Source: Vermamoeba vermiformis
Taxonomy: Eukaryota; Tubulinea; Echinamoebida
Assembly: GCA_045837725.1 (NCBI GenBank)
Contig: JBEWZL010000173.1
Location: forward strand, 1-20,222
Reading direction: 5' to 3'
Length of the DNA: 20,222 nt
The stretch's first letter is position 1; every line of letters starts with the position of its first letter. The notes beneath the pieces are model-generated. The model did not search any database, was not told the DNA's origin, and saw only the letters and a program-made list of their open reading frames with translations. This document shows, piece after piece, positions 10,869-20,187 of this stretch. A program made the translations under genes and the position numbers.

Positions 10869-11550
10869 ATGTAAATAGTTTAAATTCACTTACTACTTAT
10901 GACGTGGCATTAGTGCAATATTAAAGTTGCAAAAACTTCAATGAGTTTTGAATGAAAGTTGTTCGTCTTTGCCTTTGTGTTAGCTAGATCTAGCTTCTTA
11001 GCTTGTGTATGACGTGCTAATGAGCATTAGTAATTGCATCAATTTCCTAAACAGCTCGTTGTTACATTACTAGCGAGACAAGCATTAGGATCGCACAATT
11101 TCAGATTCGGAAACCGCCCGCGATTTAAAATTTAAAATAATGCTACGTTGTATAATAAATCAGCCACGCGTATTCGAGGTGCAAAGAGGAAGGAACGCGT
11201 GATTGTGCAAGCCCACAAATTAAAATTCCAACGGCAACGTTACTAATTATTCGATTGTAAGATTAGATTACGCTATAATACCACAATAAACGCTTAGTAA
11301 TACGTCATACCTTAGATTGTGACGTCAGTATCATCAAATATCGCGAAAACTGGCAATTCAAAGAGATCTAATTGAAAATAGGCGGATGTAAATTGTCGAT
11401 CTGCTTCCAAAAAGTTTCGGGAATAGCAAGAATGAGACTAGCAGATATGTATTTCTTAATGCATATGATTACGGCGACTAAATCCACGTAAACGCACAAT
11501 GCATGTTTCCCCCGAAGTTTCTATAATTCGACCAATCAGAAACATCGTTC
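10869..11550. other. intergenic region, no gene found
   Basis: This is the 3' flank of the lipase gene and beyond. An AATATTAAAG stretch about 50 bp after the stop and an AATAAA near 11153 are the only polyadenylation-like signals noticed. No credible ORF, RNA gene or repeat was recognised. Confidence 0.5.
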
Positions 11551-12103
11551 AGTGAAAAGGTCCTATCGGAATGAAAGTCCACGTGCAGATGAATCCAAAA
11601 CAAGCGTAGATTTCATTGTGTGCGATGTGTTGGACCAATCACATCGCTTCAATCGCGAATCACGCACCAATTACGGCAACGCGTTGTTCATTTCCTTTAT
11701 TTTTGTATTTTTTCCTTCTCTTCCTGTTTTTTTTCAACATCTGCTAAGCACATCCGTGCAACACTTCATATTTATTTTTTAGTATTCTTTCAAACTGAGT
11801 GCTAATAATACATCAAGCCGTGGTGGTGACTCGACGAGTAAGTTAATTAGGGCTCCATCCTTGCTCCTACGAGTTTATAAACCTTCCTCGGACAATTACA
11901 TCATCTCAATCATCTTATAATTACTTAAATAACCGAGTACACTCATAATAATATTAAACTAAGCCTATTAAATTGGTGAATAGATTACATCTCGCTTTCG
12001 AATTTCATGAATCTAATTATTTTATATCGATGGAGGATAATCTATTGTAATAATTATGATATAATATAGCAATAATACGTATTAACACTATCAAATTATA
12101 GAA
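11551..12103 (+). promoter_or_regulatory. probable promoter and non-coding 5' exon/intron of the SHOCT-like gene
   Basis: A strong donor (GTAAGT) lies at 11838 and a clean acceptor (TTATAG) at 12101, two bases before the ATG of the next gene. A non-coding 5' exon ending at 11837 with a 264-bp leader intron is the simplest explanation. Open frames within 11552-11805 are T-rich and look incidental. Confidence 0.4.
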
Positions 12104-13122
12104 ATGGTAACTAATTGCCCCATTCTCGTAGATTTAACCAAGTCCCGGGGTTCGTCTTCCCCGTTAATGGACAAGGACGAAATAGTCAAGGAGTTTTATA
12201 CACTCAAGGACGTGTATAACAAAGGTTGGATTGACGATACCGAATTTCAGCAGCGAAAAAGGCAATTAGTCGATCGAGTCACCAATACCACTTATGGCGA
12301 GATCTGGAACGGACCAGGCTCGCCCTCTAGAAACAGTACTTCAATAGCAAATAGTAATCCAACCAATGCAAAGGCGAATTTATTAAACAAAGACAACAAC
12401 GGACGAAAAAGTTTTTCAGAAGAGTCGCACGACCTCTTGCTCAGAGAAAACGGTCAAAATAATGGCGCCAATAGCAAAGAAAATGGCCGAAACGGCAGTT
12501 TAGATTCAAGTAATAGCAAATCTGACTCCAGCAAGCGATCTAGTCCCGATTCTAATGGAAAAGATCCCGGATTCGAATCGAGTAATCCGATCAACGTTTC
12601 TCCACCAAATGGACCGGAGACCTCAAGTGACGATAGAAATAATATTGACAATTATCACGACAATGGCGACAACCGGAAAAAAGTTGCCTCAATCGATGCT
12701 CTGATCAACAAAAATAGCCCACCGAGCACGGCTCAGCCGACAATTGTATATCCTGTGGTAAGTCAAACTATATTCCGGGATATTGGGTAACAGTTCATCG
12801 GTGTTTAATCTTCAAATCTATGCACATTTATGGCAAATTTAAAAATTCTCCGATCTCAAAACTCCGGTGAGAAAAAAACCCAAACTATACGCGTGCAAGC
12901 GTCTTTTGTTCTCGGCTTTATCTTTTGGATACTGCCATTCATCATATAACTCATGTTTAATCACCCAGGCTTCGCCGGGACTGATGATGGACGGCATAAT
13001 GCCTATGAATAGGATGCGACGCACCGCGACTTCGGAGCCCAGTAATGACGGTAAAGGAGATGACCGAGTTCTGTCTCAGCTTTTATCTGACGACGTTAAC
13101 ATTAATAATCGATATTCTATTG
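12104..13122 (+). CDS. SHOCT-like hairpin protein with a Ser/Asn-rich low-complexity tail (3' end unresolved)
   Basis: Exon 1 runs 12104-12757 (218 codons) and exon 2 runs 12969-13122 (phase 0 in, phase 1 out at donor G|GTACGA). Residues 22-60 (MDKDEIVKEFYTLKDVYNKG, then WIDDTEFQQRKRQLV) form two predicted helices with the G-x-I-x(3)-E-F-x(3)-K pattern of SHOCT-like hairpins, usually short oligomerisation or adaptor modules. Residues 70-200 are low complexity, rich in Ser, Asn, Asp and Lys, and probably disordered. Exon 2 encodes a Met/Arg-rich stretch (GLMMDGIMPMNRMRRT). If not spliced at 13123, the frame runs to a TAG at 13191-13193, inside and at the edge of the inverted repeat that bounds the neighbouring mobile element. 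The true downstream exons may therefore lie beyond that element, outside this window. Function unknown. Confidence 0.62.
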
Positions 13123-13156
13123 GTACGACTTTCCTGGCTTTCGAAATTACATCTAT

Positions 13157-13191
13157 CGAAAGGTATTGTAAAAGTGCATTTGGGTACATTT
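13157..13191 (+). repeat. left terminal inverted repeat
   Basis: It begins CGAAAGGTATTGTAAAAGTG. Aligned with the reverse complement of 20188-20222 (begins CGAAAAGTATTGTAAAAACG) it matches at 30 of 35 positions without gaps, with an unbroken 10-base TATTGTAAAA core. The similarity stops just inside at 13192, where the glycosylase stop codon region begins. Confidence 0.78.
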
Positions 13192-13194
13192 AGT

Positions 13195-14238
13195 TTATTT
13201 ACGGTACATAAACTTTTGCTTTGCTCTTCTATTATTGTATTGAGGGCGGCCCAGGCTTGGTCTTCCAATAGAGTTGCGTATCACTCTAGGTCGTCCACGC
13301 TTTCCTTTGCGCACTGCATAGTGAAGAGCTTGCTTGTCCTGGTGAGTAATTTCAGTTTGTTCCAGCTCCATTGCCCATCCACTATAAGGACCAACAGATT
13401 CTTTGGATACATCTTCTGTTGGTACATAGGGAAGCTGTCCCCCTGGTCCTTTCCACCAAATCTTCTTTCCACTGGAGTCAAAGGCACGTTGGGAGTCTTG
13501 TTTGCCATACACCTTCAGGAAATCATTCTCAAACCAAGTTTTCATTTGAGCATCTTGCATGTTGTAGTGATCTGGTAACTTGGCAATGAATTCCATCACA
13601 ATTGCATGTAGAGCATCCAACAGAGTTTGCAAAAACTGAGGTTCGTTCAGGAGGCTAGCAGGAGTGAAAGGTGGAATGTTTGCCTTATGGAGAGTTTCAG
13701 CACGCAGATAGTTTCCAACTCCAGGAAAGAAGTCTTGATCCAGCATCAATACACAGAGAGGAGTAGTAGCCAGGTTCTTGCGGGTAGCTTTCAACTTCTG
13801 TTGCAGGTGCTTTTTGAATGCTGATGGTTCAAGGAAGAAGTCATGTGAAAGAGTGTCAGGTTTGTAATCCACATATATAACAATGTGGTTGCTGGGCTTG
13901 TGGAAGAGTCCAATGACCAAGCCATCTGCACGATGGAAAGCAATAGCCACAAATTTGCTTTCAGCTTCATACTGTTCAGGGGTAAGAAACACAACTTGTC
14001 CTTTCATGCTGAGAGAGATGTAGAGAGTGTGCTTAAGTTGACGTTTTTGCCGCAGCTTGATAATAAGCCACTTTCCAATGGCAGAGGCAGAGAGAGTATA
14101 CTGTCCATTCATGGTAGGTAGGGGCTCTGAAGAAGTAGGTACTTTGTATGGACCAGTGGATATTGAGTTGAACTTGTGGCCCTTTGCTTTGGCATTGATG
14201 GCACTTGCATCTAGCTTGTTTTCAAGGTATTCTGGCAT
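13195..14238 (-). CDS. NEIL1-like (Fpg/Nei family) DNA glycosylase/AP lyase with AT-hook tail
   Basis: Single exon, 347 aa. The start is set at 14238, not at the in-frame ATG 24 bp upstream, because it gives MPEYLENKL: after Met removal Pro2 is the Schiff-base nucleophile and Glu3 the acid, as in Fpg/Nei enzymes. The family's usual PEGPE is PEYLE here. Lys56 in ASAIGKWL matches the catalytic Lys of NEIL1 (ARGKEL). The H2TH entry LDQDFFPGVGNYLRAE (166-181) and IPPF (188-191) are close to NEIL1. Residues 250-273 (FDSSGKKIWWKGPGGQLP) look like the zincless finger; no Cys4 zinc finger exists. The last 40 residues carry RGRPR and two more GRP cores, which are AT-hook-like. The NEIL1 VDIRRFG loop is replaced by VDYKPDT. 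The expected role is excision of oxidised bases plus beta/delta-elimination. It lies within the putative transposon, 178 bp downstream of its minus-strand neighbour, whose direction it shares. Confidence 0.86.
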   Translation of the reverse strand: MPEYLENKLDASAINAKAKGHKFNSISTGPYKVPTSSEPLPTMNGQYTLSASAIGKWLIIKLRQKRQLKHTLYISLSMKGQVVFLTPEQYEAESKFVAIAFHRADGLVIGLFHKPSNHIVIYVDYKPDTLSHDFFLEPSAFKKHLQQKLKATRKNLATTPLCVLMLDQDFFPGVGNYLRAETLHKANIPPFTPASLLNEPQFLQTLLDALHAIVMEFIAKLPDHYNMQDAQMKTWFENDFLKVYGKQDSQRAFDSSGKKIWWKGPGGQLPYVPTEDVSKESVGPYSGWAMELEQTEITHQDKQALHYAVRKGKRGRPRVIRNSIGRPSLGRPQYNNRRAKQKFMYRK

Positions 14239-14416
14239 TTGTTGTGTTGTCTTTAGAATCAATTTAAAAATGACAGTTTGCTAAGAATTCTCCTTTTATA
14301 CCCTACTATTTTAGAAAGTCAGCGAAATTTTGACGAAAAATCAACGAAATCTATTACTTCTAGAAGTTTCTCATTTTATTTAACTAGCAAGAATTTCGCA
14401 GAACGTCAGGAACTAA

Positions 14417-15872
14417 TTATTTGAATTTCGAGAAGGTTTGCACTACTGCACTGAATGCCTCTTGAGACTCAGCTTGCTGTTGCTGTTGTAACAACAACAT
14501 GAAATTAGCCTGTTGTTGTGCCATTGCATGCCGATGGTGCACTTGTTGAAGCTCTAGCAGTTTTTGAAGCTGGAATGGTACGTTGAACAGTGGAGTGACA
14601 TTGTGCGTGGCAGGTTCCAAAGCAATCGGATTTGGAGAACAATCTTGATTAGAAAGAGACGGTGCATTTTGAAGAGCACTATCACTCAATGGTTGGGTTG
14701 GTTTGAGCAGCGTCTCTGGCTTGAGCTTTGGAGCCTCCATCACTTTCTTTTGTTGCTTTGGCTTTGGCTTGACACTAACAGAGCTCTCCGAGTCAGAGGA
14801 TGAGGAGTCAGGTAATATCTTTGGAGCTGGCTTGCGCTCCTTTCTTCGACGCAGTGCCTGAGGGATTGCTTGCTTTAGCTCTAAGTTCAAGGTTATTAGA
14901 TGATACTACTGATGTTTTTGATTATACCTTTTTTGATTACTGGCACACTCTTCACAGGAGGAGAACGAGAAGAACGAGGTGGTTGGGTACGAGTTGCACT
15001 CTTTGGATGCATTTCTTTGGGCTTTAATTTGGACTTTGCCGGAGATAACTTTTTTTTCTACAAAGGTGAATAAGCTTTTATCTTGATAGATAGCTAGGTT
15101 ACCTTTGCACTGATGTACTCCTTGAATAATATGTCCAGTTGGGGCTGTTGCCCAGAGCTTGTTTTGCCGTGGATTGTCAGGACCTCGCTGAACTTGACCT
15201 CGATGACCTTTGCTAGAGTTGGGTCGGCAAGAAGGACTTTGTTGTATTGTTTGTTTCTCTTAATGAGAAGGACAGTGTGGAGCCCAGCATTTGATTTCAA
15301 GGCAACCAAGTCTCCTGCCTCGATGCAGAAGTTGTCCACTCTTCGAGTCACTTTGTAATAACACTTCTTTTCCCAAGGCTCTCCAAAGTAAATGAAGTAC
15401 TCAGTGATGTCCTCTGCAGTGAGAGTTAACTATTGTAGAAGTGTACAAACAGTAGGACTTACTCTTGTCTTGTTCGGATGAAACTGGATCGGCGACAGGC
15501 TTTTCTTGGCCGTCCAAGCTAATGGCTTTATCTTCTATAATAATGCATTATAATATTATATTTTAGATAGTAGTGTAATTATTTATTACCTATAGTATTG
15601 AGGAGTTGATCTGAGCTTTTTTCTTTGGATCGAGCTAGATTTGAATCATCGGCAGAATTGTCAGCTATTGAAAAATGAAATTAAGCTTACATTAAGCTAA
15701 TGTATATTATTTTACTATTATATCCTAATTATTAAAGGTAATATCTCATACCTAATGACTTCCGAGATGGATTCAGATCTGAGGAATCAGTTTCAGTCTT
15801 TTGCTCGGGAGGGCTTGCATCTTCGGGGGTTGTTGGTACTTCAATAATAGAGTTTTCTGGGTTATTAGCCAT
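14417..15872 (-). CDS. acidic/Lys-rich/Gln-rich nuclear-type protein with BAH- or SH3-like core
   Basis: Six exons: 15872-15752, 15664-15590, 15534-15463, 15413-15103, 15057-14928 and 14880-14417. They total 1173 nt (390 aa) and every intron keeps phase. The start MANNPENSIIEV opens an acidic, Ser/Thr-rich disordered region (1-90). Residues about 93-193 form a folded core: YFIYFGEPWEKKCYYKV, then FCIEAGDLVALKS and VLLADPTLAKVIEVKFSEVL, a beta-rich pattern. The YYKV-x(8)-GDLVALKS segment resembles the opening of BAH domains, though the rest is not typical; a Tudor/SH3-like fold is the alternative. Residues 194-240 are very basic (KKKLSPAKSKLKPK). The tail has an acidic Ser patch (SSSSDSESS), then Gln-rich helices (LLLQQQQQ). 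This suggests a chromatin- or DNA-associated partner of the other element genes. Function not established. Confidence 0.72.
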
Positions 15873-16126
15873 TGTTGTGGTTATCTAATGACTTCCGAGC
15901 AACTTCTGATTTTGTTCTCCCAAAAAAGGAAGTTACCAGGGCTTTGGGCACGAGCCAATTTACCAAGCCATTTTCTTATTACTATCAACAAGATAACCCA
16001 CAACTACTACAGCTACTATTAATAATAACATCAATATCATTGGTCATTTTATTCAAAACACTATGGAGATTAATTCAAGGTAAGCCGGGTCAGATTTGAT
16101 TTTCCTCCCTCTTCGGAAGTCATTAG
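15752..16126. repeat. three copies of CTAATGACTTCCGA(G) around the first exon and promoter
   Basis: CTAATGACTTCCGAG occurs directly at 15752-15766, where it ends exactly at the exon 1 splice donor of the minus-strand gene, and at 15885-15899, 13 bp upstream of that gene's start codon. An inverted copy (TTCGGAAGTCATTAG, differing at one end base) is at 16112-16126. The last two form a 14-bp perfect inverted pair bounding 242 bp. This could be a small MITE-like insert or paired protein-binding sites. No convincing target duplication flanks it. Confidence 0.55.
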
Positions 16127-16954
16127 AAATTATTCTTTTGAGTTATTAATAATTAAAAGGGCTTTAAAGTACAGCTCTAATAATATCCTAATGAAGGAAT
16201 TGACAATTTAATGAAAAAAGTGATCGGCACAATTTCATATCTGCCTCGCAAGTCATTTCTAATAATTATTCAGTGCTGTTAATATTATATGATGATATTA
16301 ATATAGTATATAATGCACTTATGGGCTTTGTTTTGTTTATGCTTTGTTTATAGCTTATCTTTAATGCCAACTACCCCGTGCCCTCAGTAAAATGTTCGGC
16401 AACCAAGTTAAATGCACTTGTAACTCCATATACAGCATTCAGATAACTCAGAAAAGATAGATAAATGAATATATTGTCCTATTTGACATTTGTAGCCTTT
16501 GTATGGCTTCTCAAGTTCTGCCGGCAGTCAGATCCAACTTTAACCACTTTCCAACACTACTTTGCCGAACTTCCTAAAGAGTAATTATATGAAGTATTAA
16601 TTGTGCATAATATAAACGTGCAATTACTTATCAAATGAAAAATCTTGACTGGTAGTTACAGTTCGGTTGTTGAGTCCTCCCATTGCGCAACTGTTTGCCG
16701 AACAAAACTAACTTAATATATGCACTTAATACACCACATTATGCCTAATTCAATGATATTCGACTGTCTGAAAAATGACTCAGCGATGATGTCGAAACAA
16801 ACTTTGCACCAACTTTTGCACCTCTGGTCTACGACTTTGCCGAACACTATTTCATTGATAATTGAATATTGTTAATCATTTATAGTTTATATATTATATT
16901 GTTGGCTCGTTGAAAAATCACTGCTCAAGTTAGTGACTGACTTGTCTTTTTTAG
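15873..16954. promoter_or_regulatory. central divergent non-coding region of the element, with TTGCCGAAC repeats
   Basis: About 1.1 kb separate the minus-strand gene start (15872) from the first assignable exon of the plus-strand gene. No convincing coding sequence is seen, except possible first-exon candidates (for example ATG at 16791). The 9-mer TTGCCGAAC occurs at 16562-16570, 16695-16703 and 16837-16845, with an inverted copy at 16394-16402. The direct copies lie 133 and 142 bp apart. Such a cluster in an AT-rich divergent promoter suggests protein-binding sites, possibly for the element's own product. Confidence 0.5.
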
Positions 16955-19900
16955 ATTTCAAGGATTCCTGTGGGGCTCAGCTGGTAGGACTTGGTGAGCT
17001 TTCTCATTAGTAGTACTAACCTAGAAACTAGGAATGAAAGATCTGTGCACTATTGAAACTGTTGCCCTGGTGCTTCGCCTAACACTGCAGTGTATTCCTG
17101 ATTTGCAGCTGACTAGTAATTTCTTTCGCTTGCTTGCAACCTGGATTCAATTTGCACCATTATCAAGCTCAGCATTACATCAATTGAAAGTTGATTTAAT
17201 TGAAGCTCTTGGACCAGTAGCTGGATGGACTCCGTGCCAATCATACGTTTCTATTGGAGCAATACTGTCTGCTGCTATCAAAACCTTGCCCACAGCTGAA
17301 GCAACCCTTTTTTGCACTTCTGAAGAGCACAGATCAAATTGCCGCTGCCCCTTAACTATCAAACAATTCAACAACCCAACTGTTTATGTTGCTGAGAAAC
17401 TTTCTGACAGTACGCTCTCCGTTCAGGCTTCAATTCACCATTTGATAGACTATTGCCAAAAAATGCCTATGCCGTGTGAATTTTGTGGAGAATTTGCAGT
17501 GGAACATCGTAAGAAACTCCAGTGATGTCAAAGATATATTCTTACAAATGTGTTAGGAACAATGCACCTTCCAACCGTTCTCACAGTGGAGTTGGGCAGA
17601 TATAAGAGACAGTTCACCAATATTAATTTACAAATTGAACCAACTCTCCACTTTGGAGATAGCACATATAGTCTACTAAGTGCTTTGATGTGTGATGGGG
17701 TGCACACCACGTGTTACTTTCTTAACAACAACGCCACATACTTTTATGATGGGATGCAAAACAATGGTATAGCCTATCGAGTGAATGAAGATATCAATGT
17801 TAGCAAAAACAAACAATACATTGATCATTTGGTGTACATTAAGCAGCAGGTCTGTTGACATTTGTCTGTATTCCAGTATTGACAATCTAAATAGGACCTG
17901 GCAACTAAGAAAGAAGTTAATGGAATTGCATTGTTTCAATCCATTATATCAAAAGCTGAAGAGGAGCCACTCATCTCTCGCTCATTTTTCAGAGAGCTCA
18001 CAGCCGTGAAAGTTCCCTCTCAGAAAGCCCAACATGCAAAGAAAGACAAACTAGTGAGTGAACAGTCAATAACAAAGGGTATGTTTTCGCTTCTAAAAAA
18101 ACACCTCTAACTTGTTTACACCAGTTCAACAAGATAGCTGTTGTAATGCAAGGTGCACTTCATTGTTTACGTATCAACAGATTCTCAAATGTCGCAAAAT
18201 GGTAGCTGACATGAATGAAAGTGAAAAAACAACTTGGCTATTGAAATTTATGGGAACCAACATGAATATATCAGATCCTTCAGTTGTGTTTTTGATCAAT
18301 GGAATGTCAGTTTGTCAGTTGGCTTTCTGTCGGATCTATGGTGTAGCCGTTCAGAAAGTGATTCACTGCAAGCAAATGCACCTTAATGGCAGTACTGCAA
18401 CTCTACATGGTAATTACTTTCGAGTATATGATACTCCAAAGAGAGACTCTGTTGCAGCATGGATTTCAGCTTATTGTGAAACCTATGGAGACTATGTTCC
18501 TACAAAGGATGAAATTCACTTACCATCTCATTTAACGTAAGTTTGTATATAAAATAGAATATGGTTGTAATTACTAGCTTCAGAAACAAAGAGTGGTACA
18601 AACTTTTTGCAGAAGAGTGCAAACTGCAACGGCCAACTGAAGATATTCCCAGTTTTGAGACATTCAAGCAAGTGAGGCACAAGCAATTTAAGGTACATTA
18701 ACTTGAATCCTATTAATACTAATTATCAATTTAGAATGTTAAAAGACCGAAAGAAACCAGACTGGGAAAGTGCTCAACATGCCTATTAATTAAACAGAAG
18801 CGACTTCAATCTGGTCTGTGTGAAAAAACTCTTTCAGCTCTTAAGCAACAAATGCAAGATCATATAGCCTATATTACCAGAGATAGACAAGGTTATCGAG
18901 TTCGAACAGATATTGCTATCAAGCAACCTCACCTCAAGATGAGTGTCATTACGGACAAAAGTGGCTCATTTTGGTTGCCTCATTTTCATCCAATGCCAAA
19001 AGAATGGACAAATGTAACTTTCCTACCTGTCAGTTTTGTTGGCTTCATCAACCATGGTCTGAACAAGAGAGAATTGGTGTTTTTCAAGGAAACAGATTAT
19101 GTAGCAGATTCAGACTTTTACATCTCACTGCTTTTCCATCACCTAAAAGAGTCACTTCTCACTCTAGACCCAGGCAAGAGACCAAGAACTCTTTACTTGC
19201 AAGTAGATAACAGTGCCGCAGAAGGAAAGAACCAGTATCTGCTACAGTTTGCAGCAGCTTTAGTGCACCATAACTGGTTCGATGAAATATTCATTCACTA
19301 CCTTCAACCTGGACATACCCATGAAGACATTGATAGATTGTTTCAGTTATTCCACACTTACTTTCGATGGAAAGTTATAGAAACTATGGACCAAGCAGTG
19401 GAATTTGCCAGAGCCATCTATCCAAAAGACATTCTCATTCGTGAATTACAATGGCCAGTATATTCATGGAAGAAATGGTTTCTTGGCTTTTCACAGTCAA
19501 TAAGTGGACATAAGGACAAGTATGCATTTTGGATCAAACCTGGACTTGACAACACTCCTTCTCTTTTGTATAAGAAACAGTCACTGGATAATGAATGGAC
19601 GGAAGTTAAAGATGAACTTTTCAGCGCAGCTCCATCTGGTCAGCCTTCTGTGATACAACCCACTTGCCCTTCTGCCGATTTGATTCAAACTATTGTTAGC
19701 AAGGCTCAGAAATTCTTGTCAAAACAAGTAAGCTTTCAACTTTGAAACCGTTTCTTAAGGCTAGTTTAGGCAATTGAATATTTCGAAGCTCTGGCACAAT
19801 ACAAACCGATTCAAAGTTCTGAAGCAATGTTCTCCATTGGGCAAGTGAAACCAGAAGTGCCTGCCCCAATAATTAGTACTAGCTCAAAACCAGAGGTAGA

Positions 19901-20165
19901 AGTGTTAACCAAAAAGCGCAAACGAGATTTCACTCAGGGTATGCTGTTGGCAACTATTTGAACCAATACTAATTCTTTTCAAGACCAAGAGGAATGGATT
20001 GTCAAAAGAGTAGTTGACCATAGGAAGAATGGAAACAGATTAGAATGGTTGGTTCTGTGGGAAAATGGAGAGCAATCGTGGGAACCACGAAATTGCTTCA
20101 TTGATGCTGACCAAAGCAAAAACCAGGAATGGGCAGAGTATGAACAGAAAAGAAGGAAAAAATAA
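16955..20165 (+). CDS. USP-like protease / DUF7869 transposase-like core / chromodomain fusion
   Basis: Nine exons: 16955-16993, 17032-17508, 17557-17849, 17895-18078, 18125-18536, 18578-18692, 18735-19727, 19770-19938 and 19984-20165. All eight GT-AG introns (36-58 bp) keep phase, giving 953 codons from the first exon seen; the true start is upstream or at Met 17034. Residues about 10-265 are USP-like: a degenerate Cys box (GLGMKDLCTIETVAL), two Cys pairs (CRCP, CEFCG), LPTVLTVELGRY, and YSLLSALMCDGVHTTCYF ending in YDGM, with a His where USPs have the catalytic one. Residues about 330-800 match the DUF7869 family: SCCNARCTSLF, VCQLAFCRIYGV, GKCSTCLLIKQ, then candidate acidic residues of an RNase H-like fold in VITDKSG, LQVDNSAAEGKN and PGHTHEDIDRLF. 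Residues about 897-945 are a chromodomain (EEWIVKRVVDHR, LEWLVLWENGEQSWEP). Probable transposase that targets chromatin and may reverse ubiquitin marks; activity not shown. Confidence 0.82.
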
Positions 20166-20187
20166 CCAGTTGTCTTATAAAAGTGCG

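Noticed and set aside
11552-11805. Two overlapping plus-strand open frames before the SHOCT-like gene
   Set aside because: They are Phe/Ser/His-rich, show no splice connection to the gene in frame, and sit where a leader exon and intron are expected.
13191-13197. Convergent stop codons one base apart read as overlapping host genes
   Set aside because: The plus-strand stop lies at the edge of the inverted repeat and is probably not the natural end of that gene, so this is an effect of the element boundary.
13045-13578. Long plus-strand open frame over the glycosylase gene
   Set aside because: It is the opposite-strand shadow of the glycosylase, T/Leu-rich and without family features.
14239-14262. 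Upstream in-frame ATG giving a 355-aa glycosylase
   Set aside because: It would place eight residues ahead of the Pro-Glu pair. Fpg/Nei enzymes need Pro as the N-terminal residue after Met removal, so the start at 14238 is preferred.
16503-16577. Short frame MASQVLPAVRSNFNHFPTLL as a first exon of the transposase-like gene
   Set aside because: It reaches a stop, and its GT sites do not give phase 1, which exon 16955-16993 requires. The start of that gene is left unresolved.
18890-18910. GAGTTCGAAC-like sequence resembling a tRNA T-loop
   Set aside because: No cloverleaf can be formed around it, and it lies inside the DUF7869 coding exon.
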